Origin: Quillaja saponaria
Lineage: Eukaryota > Streptophyta > Magnoliopsida > Fabales > Quillajaceae
Reading direction: 5' to 3'
Assembly: GCA_029379385.1 (NCBI GenBank)
Contig: CM055611.1
Coordinates: 12,160,062-12,224,061, forward strand
DNA: 64,000 nucleotides
The notes beneath the pieces are model-generated. The model was given only the letters and a program-made list of their open reading frames with translations, ran no database searches and was not told the origin of the DNA. This document shows, in pieces, positions 24,271 through 36,182 of the stretch; position 1 is the stretch's first letter; each line of letters starts with the position of its first letter. A program made the position numbers and the translations under genes.

Positions 24271-24899
24271 TAAAAGGAAGGGCTTATACCATTTATATTA
24301 GTAATAGTCCATCCCAATGCCTTATTATGTTCTCTCAATACAAAAAAGAGCTTTTCTTCCTACATATTAGTAAGAAATGCATAAATAATAATAGAAAAAA
24401 GTAGAAGAAAAACCAAGAAAAAAATACCTTAAGTGTATAGGAAAAGGCTAGAGCTCTAAGGTGGGTGGTTCTTAAAGGTTTTGACCTCGAAAGAGTAGAA
24501 AGTGGAATGCCCAAGCCTTCAAACTGGAAATTTGCTTTCGCAATTTGTGGTAAGCCATCTAATAATCTTATACACTCAACAAACTCATTATCATCTCTAT
24601 TAGTGTAAGAAATTAATGAAGCTTCAAAGAGGGTCAGATAGGTAATTTTTTAAAATACCTCTTGAGTGATATTACTCACTACATCTATAGAAAAACACTA
24701 ATTATTCTAGAGGAAATTTCATACCTTGAAAAATATTATATTTAACCTTTTGGTTTTGAACCCTTATGGTGAGTTAACCCTTTTGGACATCAATTAAGGT
24801 CCTACCCGTAGCTAATAATGATCTTTCTTAGTTGATAAAGATTTCTTTATCTTATTACATGTCAAAATTAGCAGGGAAGATCAAGTTGTCTACTTTAAC

Positions 24900-25090
24900 T
24901 AAGACATCCTCTAAAATTCGACTATGATATGTGAATAATGTATCGGCTAGTTATAAAGAGATAGAAGTAGGTTTTACTTCCCCTAAACCCAATTTTTGGT
25001 AAATATACAGTGGCATTAAATTAATGCTAGCCTCTAAATCACAAAATGCCTTACCAAAATATTGTGTGCCTATAGTGCAAGGAATAATAA
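24900..25090 (-). pseudogene. Athila protease, distal block
   Basis: FCDLEASINLMPLYIYQKLG at ~25,000-25,055. Family members have C-D-L-G-A-S at this place; here Gly is Glu, a single G-to-A step that would abolish the active site. It joins upstream to gag and downstream to the polymerase in one general frame. Confidence 0.8.
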
Positions 25091-25139
25091 AGCTATCTAG
25101 ATCCTTTAGCTTAGGTAGAAGCTTCTTTTAAAGTATTGT

Positions 25140-26466
25140 TCTATATTCTTCTGTCAGTGCCATAGCTTTCATAGTCACTAAGCTTCTTTTTGGAAAAAAT
25201 GTCCTTTCATGAATTTCGCATAGCTTAGCATCTACTTAAATGCTTCAGCAAATGGAATGTTGATATAGAGCTTATTGAACATATCCAAAAAAATTTAGAA
25301 TTACTTGTCAAGGTTCTATTTTTGGAACCTTTGAGGAAAAGGAAAAGGTGGAGTTTGTCTTGGTATTTCAACTTGCAGCTTCTCTTCCTTATTTTCAGTT
25401 GGTAACACTTCTTCTTTTGATTTTTTAGGAGCCTCAATTTTAGTTTTGTTCTTAGGCTTTTCTAATTGCTTACTGCTTCTAAGAGTAATTTCATTGGACT
25501 GCTCCTTATTCTCCTTCCTTAGATTAGCTTCAGTATCATTAGGAAAAGCATTTTAAGGTCTACTTGTCAATACATTGGCTAGCTGGCCAATTTGTGTCTC
25601 CAATGTCCTTAATGATGCTGTTGGGCTTTACATTATTAAGTCAGTCCTAAACATATATTGTAGAAGCATGTCCTCCAATGAAGGTTTCATTTCAAAAGCT
25701 GCTAGCCTTTGTTACGCTTAGAATCCAGGTGAAAAATTAGGCTTTGTAGCATTGGATATTTCTTGGTTATTCCAACCAAAAGTTGGATGATTTCTCTATC
25801 CCGAATTATAGGTGTTGGAAAATGGATTGTTTTCCCAATTGTAATTTCCCACATATTGCACAGCTTTACTGTTAGGGCATTGATCAGTAGAACGACCATC
25901 CCTGTATATTTCACAAGCCATAACAATAGCTTTAGGAATTGGCTACACTCTAAGTTTATCAAATTTCTATGCTAGACTAGCCACTTGTGCCATTAAGGCA
26001 GTGATAACATCTAGTTTATACACTCCAGTTACTTTTCAAGTTGCCAACCTTTCAGATAACCATTGGTAATTGTTTGTAGCCATCTCCTCCAAAAGATCAT
26101 ATGCCTCATCGATGGATTTTCTCATCAAGGCACTCCATGTTGCATCATCAATGGTTGCCCTAGTTTGGCTTACTAAACCGTTGTAAAAGTTTAAACTTGC
26201 AACTACTTGGGAACACCATGATCAGGACACTTTTCTAGCAAATCCTTGTATCTCTTCTAGGCTTCATAGAGAGACTCTTGATTAAGTTGCAAGAATGATG
26301 TAATCACGTTCCTCATCTTTGCTATATGGGCGAGATGGAAGAACTTTGCTAGGAATTTTTGAGCCAATTCTGCCCATGTAGTGATGCAGTTGGGTGGCAG
26401 TGAGTATAGCCATCCTTTTTTCCTTTTCTTAGAGTGAAAAAGGAAATAGCCACAAGCAGATGGCAC
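25140..26466 (-). pseudogene. Athila gag, distal block, 5' truncated
   Basis: The Retrotrans_gag core is at 26,260-26,460: WLYSLPPNCITTWAELAQKF, FLAKFFHLAHIAKMRNVI, QLNQESLYEA, then KDLLEKCPDHGVPK. A long linker follows with a zinc-finger-like CNM...C and Pro/Lys-rich region (25,300-25,960). The N-terminal part is missing. At ~26,470-26,510 the sequence passes directly into the end of another integrase. Confidence 0.83.
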
Positions 26467-26514
26467 CTAGTTTGGAATTCTATTGGGCTTCAAGACTCGT
26501 GGAATTCTTGTAAG

Positions 26515-27260
26515 CTTGAAGATAGAACTCATCCATCTCATTAAGTTGAAGAAGCTTCTTCTTATTGGCTACTTGGAGATCTCAGAGTTCATCTTTTTTT
26601 ATGGCCCAATAGGCATTGTGCTCTTATTAAACTAGTAGATGGTATGTTTTCCTAAAGACCTAATCGATATGGAAACATACCTATGTGAGTTTTATAGGTT
26701 GTGCAAGCATACACATAATATGTCACCCAATCTCTTAGACGAATCGTTTCTTGATGGACATATCATCTTCTCTAAGATCCTCTTGATTTCCCGATTGGAA
26801 ACTTCAATTTGACCACTTGATTTGGGATGATAGGCCAAAACAATCTTGTGAATGACCTCGAATTTGGCAAGTAGTGCCCCCACTTGTGCCCTCACTTGTT
26901 TATTGCAAAAGTGGGAGCCTCCATCATTAATGATGACTCAGGGGTACCAAGGGGTGGCAATCCTCTTCTTTAGAATTTCATTACGACTTTGGAGTCATTC
27001 ATGAGCAAGGCAACAGCTTCAACCCACTTTAAAACATAGTCAATAGCAACCAAGATATATTGATTGTTGTATAAGAATATAAACGAACCTGTGAAGTCAA
27101 TTCCCCAAACATAAAATATTTCCACTTCAAGGATGTTATTAAGGGGCATCTCATGTCTTCAAGACATATTGCCCATTCTTTGGCACCTATCATATTTTGT
27201 GACAAAATCATTAGTGTCCCTAAATATGTAGGCTAATAAAAACCTGATTGGAGCACTTTT
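26515..27260 (-). pseudogene. Athila integrase, proximal block
   Basis: Second integrase copy, paralogous to 21,550-22,650: NNILEVEIFYVWGIDFTGSF (27,080-27,150), YILVAIDYVLKWVEAVALL, HPKSSGQIEVSNREIKRIL (26,750-26,810, the target-capture part with the catalytic Glu region), and C-terminal EHNAYWAIKK...KKLLQLNEMDEF...LQAYKNS. It ends at ~26,515 where the next gag begins. Confidence 0.83.
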
Positions 27261-27589
27261 GAGACAATCCTATCTTTTCTAAAATGTCCACCATAGTTCG
27301 AAGAATGACAATGCTAAAGTATGCTTTTAGTTTCTTTCTCCAAAACATACCTTCTAAGAATTTATTCAGCACATTGCTTAAACAAAAATAGGTCACCCAT
27401 ACATAATATTAAACATCATGTAAAAATATTTTCTTTTATTGGGAATTTAATTCAGAGATAAAATCTTACCAACTATATAATTAACAAAACAGTATGTCAG
27501 GATAACTTTTAATAGTCAACATGAAATAGTTGTTTATCGAGGAAGATCTTATTAATCAAGGTATGTGATCTCTAGCTTTTTGTTCACCT

Positions 27590-28975
27590 TCCAACTTTGA
27601 TAGATGGTTTACCACTTGGTTTTCAGTATCAAAGATCTCTAATCTCCAAATCAATTTCTTGTAGAAATAAAATCTATCTAATCAACATTAGGTTTGTATC
27701 CTTCTTGTTAATCAAATACTTAAGAAGCATAATGATCAATATAAACAATAAATTTAGTTCTAATAAGATACGAACAAAATTTATCAAAAGCAAACACTAC
27801 TGATATAATTCCAATTGGACACTAGTTAATGTCTTACTAGCATAGTATATTAAATGAAAAGAATTTCTTTGCACTGTCTAAAATTGCACTTACTGCAAAA
27901 TCACTTGCATCAAACTTTTCTCTGTCAAAGCTTCGGGTTTTTAAATTCTCATATGCCTCTTCTCCCTCCCCCTAGAATTCCTTCCAGGGCCTATTGAATA
28001 ATTTTGATTGATTTTGTTAGGTTCTAATTAGGAATAACAATTATAAGAGCATAAAATAATCTCTTTTTCAATTCTAAAAATGCAACTAGACATACATCAT
28101 TAAAATTAAAATGGGTGTCTTTTTCAAAAAAAATTACATAGCAATTTTGAAATTTCAAAAAAATCTTTTATGAACAGCCTATAGAAGCTTGTATGGCCTA
28201 AAAAATTTCTAACCTTTTACAGAATTTGATGGAGGACATTTTTCAATTGTTTCTATCTTAGGACAATCCATTCTTGTACTATATTCCTTTACTAGATACT
28301 CTATATCCTAGGACAATCCATTCTTGTACTATAAAATGACATTTTTTTCAAATTTAAGATCAAGTTGGTATTTTCACTACATTTAAGCACACAATCAAGA
28401 TTATAGAGACAAATATCAAAAGAATCCCCAAGTACTGAAAAGTCATCTATAAATACCTTAAGGCTTTGCTCCACCATGTCGGTGGAGATAGCCATTATGC
28501 ATCTTTAAAAAGTGGCAGGATCATTACATATACCAAAAGGCATCATTCTAAAGGTGAAAGTGCCATAAGGACATATGAATGTGGTTTTTTTCTTGGTCTT
28601 CAGGGGCTATAGCAATTTAGGTTATACTCATTAAATAACAATCTAGAAAACAATAATATTTCTTACTTGCCAACCAGTCAAGCATTTGGTCAATGAAAGG
28701 AAGAGAAAAATAGTTTTTCCTTCTGGCTTTGTTAATATTGTGATAATCCATGCAGACATGCTATCTGATCATAGTTCTTGTAAGAATGAGCTTGTTCTTT
28801 GTGTTGCATTGGATAGGACTTACCCATGAGTTATCTGAGATAGGATAAATGATGCTCGCTTCCAGCACTTTATTATTTTTCTTCTTGACAACTTCCTTCA
28901 TGAAGGGATTGAGTCGCCTTTTATGCTCTATTATGGCCTTATGGTTATCCTCTATGAGAATTTTGTCCATGAAAA
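27590..28975 (-). pseudogene. Athila reverse transcriptase and RNase H, proximal block
   Basis: The start is HKAIIEHKRRLNPFMKEVV and PISDNSWVSPIQC (28,820-28,950); the active site is VFIDDFSVLGDSF (FIDD, ~28,440-28,480). RNase H ASDFAVSAIL is at ~27,880-27,910. Relative to the distal block, ~100 bp of foreign, pyrimidine-rich sequence interrupts RNase H at 27,918-28,019. Stops are frequent. Confidence 0.83.
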
Positions 28976-29645
28976 CTAATGACTAGTGCCTTTAATGTCT
29001 GCTATGGTCCATCCTAGTACCTTCTTGTGTTCTGTTAGTATAAGAATGAACTTGTCTTCCTTTATGTCAGTAAAAGCAGTAGAAATAATAATAAGAAAAG
29101 TAGATGCTGGGCCAAGAAAAGCATATTTTAGATGTGAAAGCAAAGGCTTGAGCACCAATCTAAATGGCTCTTCAATAAAGGGGTTAAAAACCAAAGGGTT
29201 AGAAGATGGAATGTTTATAAATAAAAACTTAAGGTTTTATCTAGCAAATATGGTGAGTTATCTAATAATTTTATACATTCAACAAACTCTTCATCATCTA
29301 TATAAATGTTAGAAATTAAAGATTTTTCAAGAGGGTCAATATGATAATTCTCTAAAAGTATCTCTTGTGTGATGTTATTCAACACATTAACTGTAGAGCA
29401 TTCATCATTATCTATAGAAATTTCATAGTTTTAAGGTCTTGAATCCTCATGGTGGCCTCACTTTTTTGCACATCAATCAAGCTTATACTTGTAGCTAAGA
29501 AAGGTCTTTTAAGAATTAAGGAGATTTTCCTGTATTCTTCCATGTCAAGAACAATAAAATTAGCAGAAAAAATTAATTTCTTTTCTACTAGCACCTCCTC
29601 TTCAATAGGTAAGAGATTTATTAGCTAGTTGTAAAGTAACATAAG
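28976..29645 (-). pseudogene. Athila protease-polymerase spacer, up to the insertion
   Basis: Corresponds to 24,300-24,960 of the distal block (for example AATTTTCTTAGTTGATAAAG-like and TTCAACAAACTCTTCATCAT segments match). Coding potential is the decayed end of the protease and the linker to reverse transcriptase. ATAAG 29641-29645 is the left target duplication of the 14.5-kb element. Confidence 0.7.
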
Positions 29646-31955
29646 TGTGATAACCCAAATTTGATAGTTTAATATACGTTTAGAATGTGTTATAACCTGA
29701 AACTTTAACTTGCATTTTAGAATATTTGTACTAAAATTTTTGTGACTTGGTAACTAAATTTTACACAAAGTAAAAATTTACGTAATTGACAATTTGTATA
29801 AATCTAAAAATAAAAATAAAATTTTAAAATTAATATTCATTATATAAGTTGGTTAATGGGGGGCCTAAAATTTATTTGGTAATTTTTATTTATTTATTAA
29901 GGTGTACAACAAGTGTACATATATTTATATTTATAGATGCAACAAGATAAATGTTAGACCACACAATAAAAATTTTAACATTGGACTTCATCATTCTCTT
30001 GTACTAGCTTACTTTTTCATTATTATTTTTTTGGGTCTTATTTTTCTTTTCTTTTACTAATCCACTAACTTTGCTTCTCCTTTTCCTTTCCTCGTGATGT
30101 TTCTTTATTATTCCATTTTCTTTTTTCCTTATTTGGCCGATTTTTCCTTATCTTGTCTTTGGAAAAAAAAAAAGAAAAGAAAGAAAAACCTCCCCTATTA
30201 TGGAATTTTCTCCCTGGTTCCTAGCTGGCCAAAAACTTTCTCCTCCTTTCTTGTTTGTTGATGAACTTCTTTCATTTTCTTTGGTCGTGGGTGAAGGGGT
30301 GTTGGAAACAAGATTGTGGTAGCAATTGGTTTCCTTTCTTGCATTCCCTGTTTCAGCAGAGGGTTTGTAAGGGATAGGTTGCTCCATTTGAGTTTGTAGC
30401 TACTTGATTTGTACACTAGTGGTGGTCTGCTGTTGCCTCTAGCTTTGTGTGGTTGGTCTTGTAGTACCACTATCATTGCAACAACCTTGAACCATCTTCC
30501 TTACTTGTCATTTAAAAGAACCTCCATCGCTCCAAAATAGTTCTTGCTATGGCCGTGATCAACAATTTCAACCATCCTGCTTGTGGTTAGACTTTAATTC
30601 AGCTCCCAATCAATTGTACGCCAAGTTGTTATTTTTCTTATTATTTATTTGTCATTAAGAATGACTAATTATTGGTTAAGTTGTGACAAGTTTTCAACTT
30701 TCAAGATTCATCCTATTAGAGGTGCCTTATATTTTGTGCAGTAATAATGGGTACTTGATCTTGTGCTACTGAATATGCCTTGGTTTTGATTTTCTTTCTT
30801 TCAATTTTTTAACTAGTGTAATTATTATAGTTAATTAAAGATAACCAAGGGTGATTACATTTCCATGGCGTTAATACATGTGAATTATTCATATGCTTTA
30901 CGGCTTGGTGTCTTAGTTTTAGTGTCTCTTACACTTAAGAATATTGATAGAACTCTTTTAGCATGAAGATGTATAAGGTTGAAGTTATAACAAAAAGACA
31001 ATAGAAGAAAGAGAACAAACACTTGTTTTTTGTGCCTATTGAACCTATAGGTTTAGCATAAAAAGTTACTATATATATTTAGGGAATTAGATGTACCAAT
31101 ACTTGTCTATTATTTCCCTTCACGGTTTCACTTATGTCTACCACTGTCCTTTGTCTTATGCTTCAATTGGCCTTTTCTACTAGTGTATTATTGGTAGTGG
31201 CCTTTTCTACTACTCGTTAGCCCTTTGGTTGCTTTGTATGCTATTATTGTTCTGATTATTTAGTGATCCTATGAATCATGTAAACTGTGAATTTATGATT
31301 ATTACAATATACATGTATTGTGAATGAAGACTGTGAACATTGTTACCTGATGTTACTATATATGTTATACCCTTGTGTTGAGTGATGCTAAGTACCTTTT
31401 GGGTACGATTTTTCACTTATGGAGTTCGTAGAACTTACCCTTCTATTATGGATTTTTTCTTAGTAACAGGAATTCAGTATATGATGTCATCGAGCTTGTG
31501 ACTTGCCGACCGAGTATGGCAAGGTATTTTCCAGAATCTCAAACTTGAAGTCAGGGATGGAAGTTTGCAGTCATACTAGAACTGTGAGGTGTAAAACTTT
31601 GTATGATGTAATAATTTAGTTAATTGTCTTGCTTATGATATGGATTGAGCGGAACTCTTTGTTGTCTTTATGTTATTGTGAGAAAGTAGAAACATATGTA
31701 TTTGTATCTTGAGGCATGTTCTATATTACAAGGGAACCTCTGCCAAAATTTTAAAGTAAATTATAACTTGTTTTAGTAAATAAACTTTTACAGTGAATTT
31801 ATGTTTTATAAAAGTTATTTTTATTCTTTAGTTGGGTTAAAAGTCATATCTCTATGGGAGGTGTGACAAGTGTTTGTTTCTTGTTTGAAGTCAGGATTAT
31901 GGAGGTTTGGTTATCCATTCCTCCGGTCAGTCATACATCCAAGAGGGGTATGACA
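29646..31955 (+). repeat. 5' LTR of the LARD-like element
   Basis: 2,310 bp, TGTGATAACCC...GGTATGACA. Positions 29646-31200 align with 34463-36010 and 31211-31955 with 43420-44160. A GC-richer block at ~30,190-30,600 is well kept between both LTRs and probably marks the transcribed leader. Short minus-strand open frames there (30,148-30,476) have no recognisable protein. Confidence 0.88.
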
Positions 31956-34448
31956 AGTTGGTATCAGAGCTTTGGTTTAGAGGTTCGTGACTGCAATATG
32001 GGATGTGGTTGCTTTGTTTGTGTATGTTACCCGGGACATATATGAACTTGGTGATACGTTCTAATTCATCCTAAAACTTCAAGTTACGATTCTTTGACAT
32101 ACCATTCTCGACTTTATATGGTAAATGTGTAAAGGATTCCTTTGTGTTTGTTTAGACATGATAATACATAGTGGTCGTGTTGTGAGAGATAATAGAATAT
32201 TGGCTTTGATTGGGAGTGAACCAGTCTTTAAGCGTATTTGACAAGAAATTTAGGTTGCGAAGAACTATAAGTGATTTCAGTTAGTATCCTAGTCTAGTAA
32301 TAGTAGTCTCTTTAAGAGGAAAATTCTCCAATTTAGTTTAAGAAAGCAGTCAATTGTTCTTGAGATTAAATTAATTATGACTTCCATAATAACACTAAAG
32401 AGCAAAGGAGATGAAGGATTTACTTGACGTAGACTATATGAACTTTTGAGGAAATCACCTTAAACTTATTTATTATCACCGCAACATGAGCCGTGAAAAT
32501 GCAAATATATATGTAGTCTATTTATTTTTCCCTAATTTTCTCTTTAAGAGGTATGAAAAGTTTCCTTTTAACGTCAAGTTTACAGACTAATTCCAATATT
32601 AAATATTGAATCCTAGGAATCAACACACTTAATGGCTAAATGAAAAGAATGATTTATTCTAGCTGTGTATTGATTAATGTCAATTGAATTTCTCCACCCC
32701 TAGCATTATTAATTTATTAGCTTGGTATAATTAGAATATATATATCGACCAAAATTTAACTAACTGTTACAATCTGATATTGAACTATGAAATTAGAATA
32801 ATACCATGTAAGTCTCGATTATAAAAATAAGGACAAGTATAGATAAAACAAATGAATAAATTATCATTATGCCTATATAGATATAAAATGTACACACATA
32901 AGTAATTTAAAGTTGATTTGGATCTTACTTTTGTTTATGTAATTGTAGTGATAACTAAAGTGATACTTATGGAAGAGATATAAATAGTTATAGATAATTA
33001 TGAAATGATATTCTTCCAAATGGAATAACATAATTTCGACGATATACTTGATACTCTTTTTCCTTTTCTTAATTAAAAGATAATTGGAAAATAAAATAGG
33101 AAATAATAAACCCAATAGAAACGAGCACAATTTAATCCAACTTTTTGCTCAATTGGGTTTGATTGTGTCATAGCTTTATAATTAGGATTGAGTTTATCGT
33201 TGGATGAACTACATTACTAGTAGTGATTATAAAAAGAAACGGTATATATTGTTTGTTCGTAAACAACCAATTATTATATAAACTAGTATAGATTCTATAT
33301 ATAGTCAATGGAGTCACTTAAAAAGATTTACTAAATTCATTAATTTGTTTTAAAGAATAAAAACGACTAGTTGTTAATAGAATTTATTTTCAACTTTCTG
33401 TAAATTACTCATTTAGGCGAGCAATTTCACATACCAGTAATGGTAGTAGCAAAAGAATATTACTTTGTTCTTTCAGGTATGCTTAACTCCGTATATTATG
33501 GAACAAGAAAATCACAGTTAAAATATTTATTTCATTTATTGGCAAAAAAAGTTATGTGTTATGAAAACTATATGTCACGTATATTAATATTACGTAAATG
33601 ACTCCTAAAAAGTGACATAAGGAAATTAATAAATTGAATATGAAGGTCGGACTCTATTGTAATATATATAAGATAAGTCCTAGATACCTTTACCTCTCAA
33701 TTCCCTTAGACTAGACTTTTAAGTCTTTCAATAAACTAATTTAACCTTTATAACATGCATATAGTATGAGTACTCTGTTTGAATAAGAGGGAACATTATA
33801 GTCTTTGCACACTTTATTTATATATTTGAATTTTTATGAATATAGAAAATATGTTTGTACATTTTTTTAGAGGAAATAAGAAAATTAAGAAATCTGTAGA
33901 TAGAATTATTATTAACCAAGGAAAACAGTTCACTTGATTCAGAAAAACCTGTATAAATTTTAAATTTAAAGAAAATAGAAGCTAATTTATTTTACTCATG
34001 TAATTATTTATTTTATTCATTAATCTAAATTTCAAATAAAAAATATAATATGATTCTAAGCATTGATTGGGATTTATGTGTTTAATTTTCAAAGTGGCGT
34101 AACAGAAGCGTAGTGGGCCCATGTAATAAAGTAAATAGTCTTTACTATTAGACTGGAATAACGTACATCCCAATTTTCATATGTTTATGTCTCGAAAGTT
34201 ATGGCCTAAGGAATTTTATGTTTTATAGGTTCTGGATCAAAACTTGATAAACAAATAGCACTGTTTATGAAAATTGTCTGGAAATATTATAGTGAACAAG
34301 AAGCCTTCGAGAATCTAAGAATATGTAAAAATAAAATAAAATAAAAGAAAATAAAAATTAATAATAATAATATCCATATCTATTTGATTGAATTAAATAA
34401 ACAATTTATCTGTATCTTTTGTGTTGAAATTCGGAACAAATTTCTTTT
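31956..34448 (+). other. Non-coding internal region of the LARD-like element
   Basis: Starts with the primer-binding site TGGTATCAGAGC at 31959-31970 (initiator tRNA-Met type), three bases from the LTR end. The remaining ~2.45 kb is strongly AT-rich and has no gag, protease, polymerase or integrase motif on either strand. Open frames at 32,873-33,130 and 33,982-34,173 are low-complexity. Confidence 0.78.
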
Positions 34449-34462
34449 AAAAGGGGGAAGAC
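34449..34462 (+). other. Polypurine tract of the LARD-like element
   Basis: AAAAGGGGGAAGAC lies immediately before the 3' LTR start TATGATAACTC. It is the expected plus-strand priming site. Confidence 0.8.
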
Positions 34463-36182
34463 TATGATAACTCAAATTCGAAAGTTTAATGTATGTTTCA
34501 AAATGTGTTATAACCCGAAACTTTAACTTGCGTTTTAGAATGTTTGTACGAAAATTTTTGTGACTTGGTGACTAAATTTTACACAACGTAAAAATTTACG
34601 TAATTGACAATTTGTATAAATCTAAAAATAAAAATAAAATTAAAAAATTAATTTTCATTATATCAGTTGGTTAACGGGGGATTTAAAATTTATTGGGTAA
34701 TTTTTTTTATTAAGGTGTACAATAAGTGTAAAAATATTTATATTTATAGATGCAACAAGAACAATTTTAGACCAAACTATCAAAATTTTGACATTGGACT
34801 TCATCATTCTCTTGTATGAGCTTACTTTTTCATTTTTTGGGTCTTATTTTCTTTTTCTTTTATTCATCTACTGACTTTGCTTCTCCTTTTCCTTTCCTGA
34901 TGATGTTTCTTGATTATTCCATTTTTTTTCCCTTATTTGGCCGATTTTTCCTTCTCTTTTCTTTATTAAAAAAAAAAAAAAAAAAAAAAAAGACAGAAAG
35001 AAAAACCTCCCCTGTTCTGGAATTTTCTCCCTGGTTCCTGGCTGGCCGAATCTTTCTCCTCCTTTCTTGTTTGTTGAAAAACTTCTTTCATTTTCTTTGG
35101 TCGTGGGTGAGGGGGTGTTGGAAACAAGATTGTGGTAGCAATTGGTTTCCTTTCTTGCATCTCCTGTTTCAGCTGAGGGTTCGTAAGGGATGGGCTGCTC
35201 CATTTGAGTTTGTAGCTGCTTGATTTGTATACAGTGGTGGTCTGCGTTGCCTCCAGCTTTGTGTGGTTGGTCTTGTAGTACCACTATCGTTGCAACAGCC
35301 TTGAAGCATCTCCTTTCTTGTCATTTAGGAGAACCTCCATCGCTCCAAAACAGTTCCTGCTATGGCCGTGATCAACAATTTCAACCATCCTGCTGTGGTT
35401 AGACCTTAATTAAGCTCCCAATCAATTGTACGCCAAGCTGTTATTTTTCTTATTATTTATTTGTCATTAGGAATGACTAATTATTGGTTAAATTATGACA
35501 AGTTTTCAACTTTCAAGATTCGGATATTAGAGGTTCCTTATATTTTGTGCAGTAATAATGGGTAGTGATCGTGTGCTAGTGAATATGCCTTGGTTTTGAT
35601 TTTCTTTCGTTCAATTTTTTAACTAGTGTAATTATTATAGTCAATTAAAGATAACCGAGGATGATTACATTTCCATGGCGTTAATACATGTGAATTATTC
35701 ATATGCTTTACGGCTTGGTATATTAGTTTTAGTGTCTCTTACACTTAAGAATATTGATAGAACTCTTTTAGCATGAAGATATATAAGGTTGAAGTTATAA
35801 CAAAAAGACAATAGAAGAAAGAGAACAAACACTTGTTTTTCATGCCTCTTGAACCATAGGTTTAGCATAAAAAGTTACTATACATATTTAGGAAATTAGA
35901 TGTACCAATACTTGTCTACTATTTCCTTTCATGGTTTCACTTGTGTCTACCACTGTCCTTCGTCTTATGCTTCAATTGGCCTTTTCTACTAGTGTATTAT
36001 TGGTAGTGGCTCGCGCTTTCTTGTATTTGGTTGAGGTAAGAGTGGACAAAGAATCACACAGAAGAATGGCAAAGCGGATTCTTGGTTAGGATGTAACTGT
36101 CTTTGAGTTTCTTTCTGCAGATATAGATTTCAATCATCAGCACATACGGAGGAGGCCATTCCTATATTTTGGAGTATTTGTA

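Noticed and set aside
30148..30476. Overlapping 79- and 92-codon minus frames, with a similar pair at 34,868-35,284
   Set aside because: Both LTRs carry them, but frames shift relative to each other between the copies and they run against LTR transcription; more likely leader sequence than protein.
34816..35223. 135-codon plus-strand frame
   Set aside because: Depends on a long A tract encoding poly-Lys and is not conserved as a frame in the other LTR.
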